Below, one piece after another: positions 15,778 to 22,766 of a DNA stretch of 32,815 nucleotides. Position numbers and translations under genes: made by a program. The notes beneath the pieces were generated by a model. It did not search any database and was not told where the DNA came from. It saw only the letters and a list, made by a program, of their open reading frames with translations. The first letter of the stretch is position 1, and the number at the start of each line of letters is the position of its first letter. This stretch comes from F2B08 sp046260445 (GTDB taxonomy: Bacteria; Actinomycetota; Actinomycetes; Actinomycetales; Dermatophilaceae): the NCBI GenBank assembly GCA_046260445.1, contig JBHEPF010000093.1, positions 1 to 32,815 of the forward strand, read 5' to 3'.

Positions 15778-17055
15778 ATGGCCGAGTTCAGCGCAGCCGT
15801 CTACCAGAACGAGAACCTCCCCGACGGCGGGACGGACGTCAACGCCATCGTGACGGTCACCTGCGTCGGGGCGGGGATCGCCGGACAGACCGGCGCCGGC
15901 GACGCGGGCGAGATCATCATCATCGACACCTCCGGCTCGATGGGCGACATCGACATGGAGCAGGCCAAGCACGCCGCCCAGGCCGCGCTCGCCGAGATCG
16001 TCGACGGGACCTACTTCGCCGTCATCTCCGGCAACGGGGCGGCTTTCCTCGCCTACCCGCACGTGCGGTCCGGGCCGGGAATGGTGCGGATGAGCGCCAC
16101 GACGCGCACCGAGGCCGCACGCGCCATCGCTCTGCTCACCAGCGGCGGCGGCACCGCGATCGGCACGTGGCTCGACCTCGCCGGCCAGCTCTTCTTCTCC
16201 GTGCCGCAGGTCATCCAGCGGCACGCGATCCTCCTCACCGACGGTGAGAACAACGAGGCACCCGAGGTCCTCGATGCGGCGATCGGCCGCGCGATGGGGC
16301 TGTATCAGGTGGATGCGCGCGGCGTCGGCACGAACTGGAAGGTCGAGGAGATCCGGCGCATCGCGACCAACCTGCTCGGCACCGTCGACATCATTCCCGA
16401 GCCGCACCAGATGAGCCGGCAGTTCCGCGACATCATGCACACCGCGATGTCCCGCGGCGTCGCCGACGCCGAGCTGCGGGTGTGGAGCCCTCAGGGCGCC
16501 CAGATCCTCTTCGTCCGCCAGGTCTCGCCGACGGTCGAGGAGCTGACAGGTCGGCGACGGCCGATCAACGACCTGACCGGCGCATACCCGACCGGCGCCT
16601 GGGCCGACGAGTCACGCGACTATCACGTCGCGGTCCGCCTCCCCGCGAAGGCCCTCGGCCAGGAGCAGCTCGCCGCCCGGGTGCAGATCGCCATCGGCGA
16701 GCAGGTGTACGCGCAGGGCCTGGTCAAGGCGAAGTGGTCCAGCGACCACTCGCTCACCGCACCCATCGACGAGCAGGTCGCGCACTACACCGGCCAGACC
16801 GAGCTCGCGGCCGCGATCCAGGAGGGCCTGGCCGCCAAGGCCGGCGGGGACGACGCGACCGCGACCCAGAAGCTCGGCCGGGCGGTCCAGCTCGCCCAGG
16901 AGACCGGCAACGAGGAGGCGACCGCCAAGCTGCGCAAGGTGGTCGACGTCGACGACGCGGAGACCGGGACCGTGCGGCTCCGGAGGACGGTCGACAAGGC
17001 CGACGAGATGGCTCTCGACACCGCGTCGACGAAGACGACCCGGATCCGGAAGTGA
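15778..17055 (+). CDS. VWA-domain protein
   Basis: A 425-residue cytoplasmic protein with a von Willebrand A domain. The MIDAS motif is complete (DTSGSMG, D50/S52/S54), with T and D of the later metal loops in GGGTAIG and LLTDGENNE. The C-terminal ~130 residues are helical and hold AVQLAQETGNEEATAKLRKVVDV, resembling a repeat/TPR hairpin. The domain likely mediates metal-dependent protein contacts within the signalling complex, and the Thr-rich end (TASTKTTRIRK) may be phosphorylated. ATG 15778 follows GAGGAG, 2 nt after the phosphatase stop. A GTG at 15772 in the same frame overlaps that stop and is an alternative start. Confidence 0.9.
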   Translation: MAEFSAAVYQNENLPDGGTDVNAIVTVTCVGAGIAGQTGAGDAGEIIIIDTSGSMGDIDMEQAKHAAQAALAEIVDGTYFAVISGNGAAFLAYPHVRSGPGMVRMSATTRTEAARAIALLTSGGGTAIGTWLDLAGQLFFSVPQVIQRHAILLTDGENNEAPEVLDAAIGRAMGLYQVDARGVGTNWKVEEIRRIATNLLGTVDIIPEPHQMSRQFRDIMHTAMSRGVADAELRVWSPQGAQILFVRQVSPTVEELTGRRRPINDLTGAYPTGAWADESRDYHVAVRLPAKALGQEQLAARVQIAIGEQVYAQGLVKAKWSSDHSLTAPIDEQVAHYTGQTELAAAIQEGLAAKAGGDDATATQKLGRAVQLAQETGNEEATAKLRKVVDVDDAETGTVRLRRTVDKADEMALDTASTKTTRIRK

Positions 17056-17057
17056 CC

Positions 17058-17903
17058 ATGACCCGCACCTGCCCAGAAGGCCACGCCAGCCAGAGCGAGG
17101 ACTACTGCGACGTGTGCGGGATCGCGATGGCGCCGGACTCCACCGGCGCCGGCGAGCCCGACGCGACCGCCCCCGACCTGGCCCCAGTGCGTGGCACGAC
17201 CCAGGAGTGTCCGAACTGCGCGGCGGCCAACCCCGCCGATGCGCTGTTCTGTGAGGCGTGCGGCTATGACTACACCACGGGGACGATGCCGCGACCGCTC
17301 GAGCCGCTTCTCGTGCTGCCCGAGCCGGGCGTGCCTCTGCCCCAGCCCGAGGGCGCGCCCGATGGAGCGCCGGACGCCGGCGCGGGGCCGGACACGGAGA
17401 CCGCGGACGAGCCGGCTGTGGAGGATGCGCCGGGATCCGAGGGGGTGGGTGATGTGCCGTCGACCGCAACGCCGGACCCCAGCCCAGCGCCGGCCCTCGA
17501 CGAGCCCTGGGTGGCCGAGGTATGGATCGACCCCGACTGGTACCACGACCAGGGCTCGGCGGATTCGATGCCCTCACCGGGTCTGCCGACCGTCGTCGCC
17601 CTGCGACACACGTCGAGTCTCATCGGCCGGGCCTCGCGCTCGAGGGGGATTGCGCCCGATGTCGACATCTCCGGGGACCCGGGCGTCAGTCGCCGCCACG
17701 CTCAGCTCACGACCGACGGGTCGCGCTGGTTCATCGAGGACCTCGGCTCGGCCAACGGCACCTACGTCGGTGCGGCGGCGTCCGGCCCGCCGAGCAGTCC
17801 GATCACCAGCGGGCAGAAGCGCGAGATCGCCGCGGGGGAGCAGGTCTACCTCGGCGCGTGGACGCGCATCGTCGTGCGGGAGGCGGCCGAGGGCGAGCTC
17901 TGA
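17058..17903 (+). CDS. FHA-domain protein with zinc ribbons
   Basis: A 281-residue protein. Cysteine motifs at the N terminus (CPEGH, YCDVCG, CPNC, FCEACG) form zinc ribbons matching those in the kinase and phosphatase of the operon. A long acidic Pro/Ala/Asp linker follows, then a C-terminal FHA domain with LIGRASRSRG, VSRRHAQL and LGSANGTYVG, the phosphothreonine-binding residues. By analogy with GarA/OdhI it is a likely phospho-dependent effector or adaptor of the PknG-like kinase, though the long linker and ribbons differ from GarA. ATG 17058 is 2 nt after the VWA stop; GTG 17052 is the alternative. It is the last gene of the cluster. Confidence 0.9.
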   Translation: MTRTCPEGHASQSEDYCDVCGIAMAPDSTGAGEPDATAPDLAPVRGTTQECPNCAAANPADALFCEACGYDYTTGTMPRPLEPLLVLPEPGVPLPQPEGAPDGAPDAGAGPDTETADEPAVEDAPGSEGVGDVPSTATPDPSPAPALDEPWVAEVWIDPDWYHDQGSADSMPSPGLPTVVALRHTSSLIGRASRSRGIAPDVDISGDPGVSRRHAQLTTDGSRWFIEDLGSANGTYVGAAASGPPSSPITSGQKREIAAGEQVYLGAWTRIVVREAAEGEL

Positions 17904-17924
17904 GGCTCTGCCGCCCAGCCTCAG
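17900..17924. terminator. Weak hairpin spanning both convergent stop codons
   Basis: CTGAGGC pairs with GCCTCAG around an 11-nt loop. The two stop codons (FHA protein plus strand, PPOX protein minus strand) are part of the stem. There is no U-tract, so termination function is uncertain. Confidence 0.35.
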
Positions 17925-18373
17925 GCGTCCGGCTCCTTCAGGTGCATCCACGGGCGCCTGAGGTTGAACGAGCGGCCACTCATCTCGGCGGGGTCGATCG
18001 CGACGACGTTGAACTTCACGGTCGGCACCCAGGGCCGAAGCGGGAGCTGCTCGATGACTTGCTCCTCGCTGCCCTCGAGCAGGTGCGCCCGGCCCCGGAT
18101 GACGATCGAGGTCGCGGAGACCTCCGTGATGCGATCGACCTCGAAGGCGACGTCCTCGTTCATGACGATGCCGAGCAGCTTGCTTCCCTCGGCGGTCTTG
18201 AAGTAGAGGCGCTCGCCGTCGGTCGCATAGTTGATGGGGACGATGTGGACCTCGCCGGCCAGGTGGTAGGCCATCCGCCCGAACTCGAGGTCGCGGAGGA
18301 GGTCCCAGCACTCCTCGTCCGTCAGGGCGGAGATCGGACTCTCGTCGTCCTTGGTCGGGTCGTACTCGGTCAT
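17921..18373 (-). CDS. PPOX-type (pyridoxamine-phosphate-oxidase fold) flavin-binding protein
   Basis: A 150-residue split-beta-barrel protein with LLRDLEFGRMAYHLAGEVHIVPINYATDG near the N terminus, IVMNEDVAFEVDRI and IRGRAHLLEG, as in FMN- or F420-binding PPOX-like families. It is cytoplasmic and probably a small oxidoreductase or cofactor-binding protein of unknown substrate. AGAGGGAG sits before ATG 18371-18373. It is convergent with the FHA gene, with only 17 nt between stops. Confidence 0.82.
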   Translation of the reverse strand: MTEYDPTKDDESPISALTDEECWDLLRDLEFGRMAYHLAGEVHIVPINYATDGERLYFKTAEGSKLLGIVMNEDVAFEVDRITEVSATSIVIRGRAHLLEGSEEQVIEQLPLRPWVPTVKFNVVAIDPAEMSGRSFNLRRPWMHLKEPDA

Positions 18374-18388
18374 CTCGACTCCCTCTGC

Positions 18389-18412
18389 GTTGATGGTGAC
18401 GTTGATGGTGAC
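18389..18412. repeat. Tandem 12-bp repeat in PPOX gene leader
   Basis: GTTGATGGTGAC occurs twice in perfect tandem, 16 nt upstream of the PPOX gene start. It could be a repressor site or simple slippage; nothing else supports a function. Confidence 0.5.
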
Positions 18413-18480
18413 AGCCGACTGTGCTTCAGCCTATTGGGTCGGCACCCTGCCGTGTCAGGGGGATCGACGACCTGGCTGGA

Positions 18481-19824
18481 TCACTCCACGCGCTGGGTCT
18501 CGAAGGTGAAGCCCTGCTCGACGAGGCGCTCGACGAGGACGCCGTCGAGAGCGGTCGCCGGGGTCAGGACGCCGGCCACATCGGGGAGCCGGTCCTCGTC
18601 GAGGGCGAGCGCGAGGGCCGCCTGGCCGATCATCACCGCGGTGCCGGTGTATCCGGGGTCCTTGTCGGCCGCGACCCGGGTCTTGAACAGCGCGCCGGTG
18701 GACGTCCGCGCATGGATGTCCATGACGAACCGGCCCTTGGCCATCGACTCCTCCGACGGGCCCTCGCCCGGCTTGGGCAGGACCCGGTCGAGCACCGCTC
18801 GGGTGGGTGCGAAGGCCAGGCCGGTGAGGCCGGCGAGGAGGCCGACGGACATGCCGGCCCCCATGAACGGCGCCTGCGGCGAACGGCCGAGGTCGGTCAC
18901 CTCGCGGTAACGGAAGCCGCGCCCGTAGGCCCAGCCGAGCAGGGCGTTCGATCGGCGCACGATGCGGGTGTTGAACTCGGCCATGATGAACGGCGCGGTC
19001 CAGTCGCCGGACTCGGTCTGCCGGACCGAGACAGCGCCCAGCCCGGAGCGCACGACCTTCTCGACGGCTGGGCCGAGTGGGGTCACCGTGGCCAGCGGGC
19101 CGGTTGCGGCAGGACGCTGCGCGGCAGGGGTATGCGCCGGGCGGCCGTCCACGCGACCCTCGTCCCCCTTGGGCTCGTTCGCGCGGTCCGGGGACAGCGA
19201 GTAGCGGTCGCCGACCACGGTGCGGGCTCCCGGGTCCTGGCGCATCTGGATCGCCTGCTGGCGGCCGGAGTCGACCGTGCCTCCCGAGAAACTGCCCTTG
19301 ATGGACTTCACGGACAGGACGGTGTCCTCCAGGGTGCCCTCGCCGGCCTCAGCGGCCCGCTGGGCGGTCTGCCAGACGCCGAGGTCCGAGGGGATCGAGT
19401 CGAAGCCGCAGGCGTGGACGATCCGAGCGCCACTGGCCTTGGCCTGCTCGTGGCACTCGTCCGACGACTGCCGCACGAAGAGGACCTCGCCGGTGAGGTC
19501 GCAGTAGTGCGTTCCTGCGGCGGCACAGGCCCGCACGAGTGGCATACCGTCGCGGATGTAGGGCCCGACCGTCGAGGCGATGACCTTGGTGCGGGCGACG
19601 AGTGCCTGCAGGTCGGCCCAGTCGCGGACGTCGATCTGGATGAGCTCGGCGCGCTTGGATGCGGGTCCGATCTGCGCGACGAGGGCGTCGAGCTTGGACC
19701 TGCTGCGGCCGGCGAACCCGAGGCGCACACCCTCGGGAGCGGTCTCGATGAGGTGGGCGGCGATGAGCCGGCCGACGAAGCCGGTCGCGCCGAGCAGGAC
19801 GACGTCAAGGTCACGTTCAGTCAT
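18481..19824 (-). CDS. Saccharopine dehydrogenase-like / trans-enoyl reductase-like protein
   Basis: A 447-residue protein with an N-terminal Rossmann domain (DVVLLGATGFVGRLIAAHL) and signatures TVGPYIRDGMPLVRACAAAGTHYCDLTGE and HACGFDSIPSDLGVW. These place it with saccharopine-dehydrogenase NADP-binding-domain proteins such as the mycobacterial trans-acting enoyl reductase. A mildly hydrophobic stretch near residues 335-350 (MGAGMSVGLLAGLTGLAF) may touch the membrane. The physiological substrate is unknown; lysine metabolism is unlikely. ATG 19822-19824 follows a -10 box by 6 nt with no ribosome binding site, suggesting a leaderless mRNA. Confidence 0.82.
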   Translation of the reverse strand: MTERDLDVVLLGATGFVGRLIAAHLIETAPEGVRLGFAGRSRSKLDALVAQIGPASKRAELIQIDVRDWADLQALVARTKVIASTVGPYIRDGMPLVRACAAAGTHYCDLTGEVLFVRQSSDECHEQAKASGARIVHACGFDSIPSDLGVWQTAQRAAEAGEGTLEDTVLSVKSIKGSFSGGTVDSGRQQAIQMRQDPGARTVVGDRYSLSPDRANEPKGDEGRVDGRPAHTPAAQRPAATGPLATVTPLGPAVEKVVRSGLGAVSVRQTESGDWTAPFIMAEFNTRIVRRSNALLGWAYGRGFRYREVTDLGRSPQAPFMGAGMSVGLLAGLTGLAFAPTRAVLDRVLPKPGEGPSEESMAKGRFVMDIHARTSTGALFKTRVAADKDPGYTGTAVMIGQAALALALDEDRLPDVAGVLTPATALDGVLVERLVEQGFTFETQRVE

Positions 19825-19830
19825 ACCGGC

Positions 19831-19836
19831 AACCTA
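19831..19836 (-). promoter_or_regulatory. -10 element of saccharopine-dehydrogenase-like gene (leaderless)
   Basis: On the minus strand this is TAGGTT, a TANNNT box, 6 nt before the ATG. The sequence TAGGTT-GCCGGT-ATG closely parallels TAGGCT-GGCCGGT-ATG before telA. Confidence 0.45.
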
Positions 19837-19931
19837 CCCGGCCGGCACCCCGGGCGGCTCCGCCCTCCTTGGGGCGCATCGAACGCGTCCATCGGTTCGC
19901 GCGCCTGAGCAGGCAGAACGTCGGGGCTCCC

Positions 19932-19993
19932 CCTAGTCAGACGGACCCCGGAGGGTCTAGACATAGCACCATCGGCAACGGGGCCGGCGACGC
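19932..19993 (+). promoter_or_regulatory. Shared promoter-like module, copy 1 (secreted EEP gene)
   Basis: CCTAGTCA, then exactly 17 nt, then CTAGACATAG, followed by CATCGGCAACG and a short CCGGCGACGC tract. The same blocks with the same 17-nt spacing occur at 21214-21277 before the repeat-peptide operon. GTCA and CTAGAC are placed like the -35 and -10 boxes of a sigma-factor promoter. The ATG is at 20006. Confidence 0.6.
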
Positions 19994-20005
19994 TGGGAGG
20001 CGCAC

Positions 20006-21172
20006 ATGACGATCGGACGAACGACGGACGCGATCGAAGGACGACACCTCACCCGCTGGTGGCGGGCACTGACGGTCGCGTTGGTGCTCCTGCTGGGGCT
20101 TGCGACAGCGGGCGTCGCCGGCGCCACACCGGGCAAAGGGCAAGGCGGGAAACCGGCCGGGAAGCCGGCCGCAGCCGCCCAGGCGCAGGGCGGCCCGCCG
20201 GTCACCGTCATGACCCGGAACATCTATCTCGGCTCGGAGCTCGGCGGGCTGTTCGCCGCCGGGACCCCGGAGCTGCTCGTGGAGGCGGCGAGCGAGGTGT
20301 GGGCCAACGTGCTGGCCTCCGACTTCCCGGCCCGCGCCGAGGTGCTCGCCGACGAGGTCGACGAGCACCGGCCGATGCTCGTCGGGCTGCAGGAGGTGAG
20401 CCTGTTCACCGCCAAGAATGCGGCGGGTGGCTCCATCTCGATCGACTTCCTCGAGATCCTCCTCGACGCGCTCACAGACGCGGGGCTGCACTACCGGGCG
20501 GTGGCGGTCTCCCCGTCGTTCACGGGCACCTTGCCGGCGTTCGACCCGACGCTCGGGTTCGTGCAGGCCACGCTCATCGACCGTGACGTGATCCTCGTCC
20601 GCTCCGACGTGCCGCCAGCCCAGCTGACCGTCCTCGACGAGCAGGTCGGCATCTTCGACGCCGCGCTGGCGCTGCCCGTGCTGGGGCAGCCGTTGCGGAT
20701 CGACCGCGGCTGGGGCTATGTCGACGTGCGGGTGCGCAACCGGGAGTTCCGGTTCGTCAACACCCACTTCGAGGCGTTCGACCCGGGTGAGTTCATCCGG
20801 GTGCAGCAGGCCCAGGAGCTCCTCGACGGGCCGCTCGACACCGACCTGCCGGTCGTGCTCCTCGGCGACTTCAACTCGAACGCTGAGGCGGGTGGGCTCG
20901 CCTACGGGATCCTCATCAAGGGTGGTGGCTTCGAGGATGCCTGGAGCATCGCGAACCCGGGCGACCCGGGCCTGACGTGCTGCCACGACGCGGACCTGCG
21001 CAACGAGGACGTCGCCCTGCGCAGCCGCATCGACCTCATCCTCGTCCGGGACGGCGTGCGGGTGCGAGACCTGGAGCGGGTCGGCATCGACCCGGCGATG
21101 CGCACACCCGCCGGGCTGTGGCCGTCCGACCACGCCGGCGTGGTGGGACGGGTGATGATCACCGCCAAGTAG
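20006..21172 (+). CDS. Secreted endonuclease/exonuclease/phosphatase-fold protein
   Basis: A 388-residue protein with an N-terminal export signal (charged start, hydrophobic RALTVALVLLLGLATAGVAGA, cleavage near AGA/TPG), then a Gly/Lys/Ala-rich linker. The EEP domain shows MTRNIYLGSE, VGLQEVS (metal-binding Glu), VNTHFEAFD, LLGDFNSNAE, SRIDLILVRD and SDHAGVVG (catalytic Asp-His). It probably hydrolyses phosphodiesters outside the cell: DNA, sphingomyelin-like or inositol-phosphate substrates are all possible. Its promoter-like region matches that of the downstream repeat-peptide operon, so it may belong to the same response. GGGAGG at 19995-20000 is a plausible ribosome binding site. Confidence 0.85.
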   Translation: MTIGRTTDAIEGRHLTRWWRALTVALVLLLGLATAGVAGATPGKGQGGKPAGKPAAAAQAQGGPPVTVMTRNIYLGSELGGLFAAGTPELLVEAASEVWANVLASDFPARAEVLADEVDEHRPMLVGLQEVSLFTAKNAAGGSISIDFLEILLDALTDAGLHYRAVAVSPSFTGTLPAFDPTLGFVQATLIDRDVILVRSDVPPAQLTVLDEQVGIFDAALALPVLGQPLRIDRGWGYVDVRVRNREFRFVNTHFEAFDPGEFIRVQQAQELLDGPLDTDLPVVLLGDFNSNAEAGGLAYGILIKGGGFEDAWSIANPGDPGLTCCHDADLRNEDVALRSRIDLILVRDGVRVRDLERVGIDPAMRTPAGLWPSDHAGVVGRVMITAK

Positions 21173-21213
21173 CGCGTCGAGAACGTCTGCACAGGAAAAT
21201 GCACAACCTTCGA

Positions 21214-21277
21214 CCTGGTCATCAGGGCCGTTCATCGCCTAGACATAGGGGACATCGGCAACGACGCCGACCGACGC
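21214..21277 (+). promoter_or_regulatory. Shared promoter-like module, copy 2 (repeat-peptide operon)
   Basis: CCTGGTCA, 17 nt, CTAGACATAG, then CATCGGCAACG and CCGACCGACGC. It is the second copy of the module at 19932-19993, located 26 nt before the peptide start codon. The intervening 17 nt are not conserved, which argues for selection on the two boxes. Confidence 0.6.
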
Positions 21278-21302
21278 ATCGACCGAGCACATGGAGGCAT
21301 GA

Positions 21303-21545
21303 ATGACGATCAACCCAGGCAACGAGGAAGACCCGACCAAGGCCGGCGCCGACGGCGGAGCCGATGGCGGCGCGGACGGTGGTGCCGGTCACGATGGTGG
21401 CGCGGATGGCGCTGCCGATGGTGGCGCCGGCAACGATGGTGGCGCGGATGGCGCTGCCGATGGTGGCGCCGGCAACGATGGTGGCGCGGACGGCGGAGCC
21501 GATGGTGGCGCCGGCAATGACGGTGGAGCCGACGGGACCGCCTGA
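21303..21545 (+). CDS. Asp/Gly/Ala repeat peptide, candidate RiPP-like precursor
   Basis: An 80-residue peptide: a 16-residue start (MTINPGNEEDPTKAGA), then four 14-residue repeats of type DGGADGAADGGAGN, then DGGADGTA. Asp recurs every four residues in each repeat and the last position is His in the first repeat and Asn in the others. There is no Cys, Ser or Thr inside the repeats, so lanthionine, thiazole or sactionine chemistry is excluded there. GGAGG at 21293-21297 lies 5 nt before ATG 21303. The JmjC oxygenase gene starts 6 nt after the stop, so the two are surely co-transcribed. I infer it is the substrate of that enzyme. A structural or metal-binding peptide is an alternative. Confidence 0.7.
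   Translation: MTINPGNEEDPTKAGADGGADGGADGGAGHDGGADGAADGGAGNDGGADGAADGGAGNDGGADGGADGGAGNDGGADGTA
21351..21518 (+). repeat. Four tandem 42-bp repeats inside the peptide gene
   Basis: The units start at 21351, 21393, 21435 and 21477, each encoding 14 residues. The second and third are identical at all 42 bases, indicating recent duplication; the outer ones differ at scattered bases, mostly synonymous. Copy number may vary between strains. Confidence 0.92.
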
Positions 21546-21551
21546 CGCCGC

Positions 21552-22766
21552 ATGACGCACACCCCTTCGAGAGAGCAGCCGCAGCCTTCGGGCGCGGCTG
21601 CTCTCTCGCGTCTCATCGGCCCGACCTCGGTCGCGGACTTCGCCGACACATACTGGGGCCGGCGTCCCCTGCGCTGCTCGGCGGACGACGTCAGCGACCT
21701 GTTCTCGAGCGCGGCCGTCGACGAGCTCATCTCCGTCCGCGGCCTGCGGGCACCGTTCCTGCGGGTCGCCAAGGAGGGACGGACCTTCGCGGAGCGTGAG
21801 TTCACCAGCGGTGGCGGCGTCGGCGCGGCCGTCGCCGACCAGCTCAACGACGACCAGGTCTGGCGGCACTTCGAGGCGGGAGCGACGCTCGTGCTCCAGG
21901 GTCTGCACCGGACCTACGAGCCCGTCCTGCGCTTCACCCAGGCGCTCGCCGCCGACCTCGGCCACCCCTGCCAGGTCAACGCCTACGTCACCCCGCCGCA
22001 GAGCACCGGGTTCAACGACCACTACGACGTCCATGACGTCTTCGTCGTCCAGATCGAGGGCGAGAAGCAGTGGCGCATCCGTGAGCCGGTCTGGCCGCTG
22101 CCGCTGCGCGACCAGCCCTGGGACGCCCACAAGGACGCCATCGCGCAGGCAGCGACGCACCCTCCGCTCGACGAGTTCGTCATGACTCCCGGCGACGTGC
22201 TCTACCTGCCGCGCGGCTACCTGCACTCGGCCACCGCGTTGGGAGAGGTGTCGATCCACCTCACCATCGGGGTCCACGAGTGGACCCGGCACCACCTGGC
22301 CGAGCAGCTGCTGGCCGGCGCCCTGCGGACCCTCGCCGACGATGAGGGTATGCGCGCATCACTCCCGCTGGGAGTGGACGTCAGCGACCCAAGCGCCTGG
22401 GTGAGTGATGTCGCGAACGTTCGGGACGCCCTGGTGGCCGCGGTGAGCGCCCTCCCGGACGCCGAGATCGCCCGGGCGCTGGGCGCCAACGCTCGCGGCG
22501 CCCAACGGAGCGGCCCGCTCGCTCCGCTCGCCCAGCTGCGCGCCGTCCGATCAGGCACCACCAAGGTCGAGCTGCGCGCCCACCTCTCGCCGCGGATGGA
22601 GCACGATCCGCTCCGGCTCGTCACCCGTCTCGGAACGGTGCCGCTCGACCCGCTGGACGAGGCCGAGGTCGCCGCGCTCCTGCGCTCCGACGGGCCGGTC
22701 ACCGTCTCCCCGGACCTGGGGGAGCGGCTGCTGCGATCGGGCGTCTGCATACCATCGACGTTGTGA
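21552..22766 (+). CDS. JmjC/Cupin_4 2-oxoglutarate-dependent oxygenase
   Basis: A 404-residue protein of the ribosomal-oxygenase-like (YcfD/MINA53/NO66-type) Cupin_4 family. The Fe(II) triad is visible as H157-x-D159 in FNDHYDVHDVFVVQIEGEKQW and H225 in LYLPRGYLHSA. Family members hydroxylate Arg or His side chains of proteins using O2 and 2-oxoglutarate. The C-terminal ~150 residues fit the dimerisation/winged-helix region of this family. It begins 6 nt after the repeat-peptide gene and overlaps the Fe-S gene by 4 nt. That makes it the likely hydroxylase of the peptide at Asp, Asn or His. Housekeeping ribosomal oxygenation is the main alternative. Confidence 0.85.
   Translation: MTHTPSREQPQPSGAAALSRLIGPTSVADFADTYWGRRPLRCSADDVSDLFSSAAVDELISVRGLRAPFLRVAKEGRTFAEREFTSGGGVGAAVADQLNDDQVWRHFEAGATLVLQGLHRTYEPVLRFTQALAADLGHPCQVNAYVTPPQSTGFNDHYDVHDVFVVQIEGEKQWRIREPVWPLPLRDQPWDAHKDAIAQAATHPPLDEFVMTPGDVLYLPRGYLHSATALGEVSIHLTIGVHEWTRHHLAEQLLAGALRTLADDEGMRASLPLGVDVSDPSAWVSDVANVRDALVAAVSALPDAEIARALGANARGAQRSGPLAPLAQLRAVRSGTTKVELRAHLSPRMEHDPLRLVTRLGTVPLDPLDEAEVAALLRSDGPVTVSPDLGERLLRSGVCIPSTL

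Noticed and set aside
21351..21518. Regular 42-bp repeats as a CRISPR array
   Set aside because: The units are contiguous without spacers, stay in frame and encode 14-residue peptide repeats with a good ribosome binding site upstream.
21299..21520. Alternative peptide frame starting at ATG 21299 (Arg/Trp-rich)
   Set aside because: The GGAGG is only 1 nt from this ATG but 5 nt from ATG 21303, and the 21303 frame ends 6 nt before the oxygenase gene.
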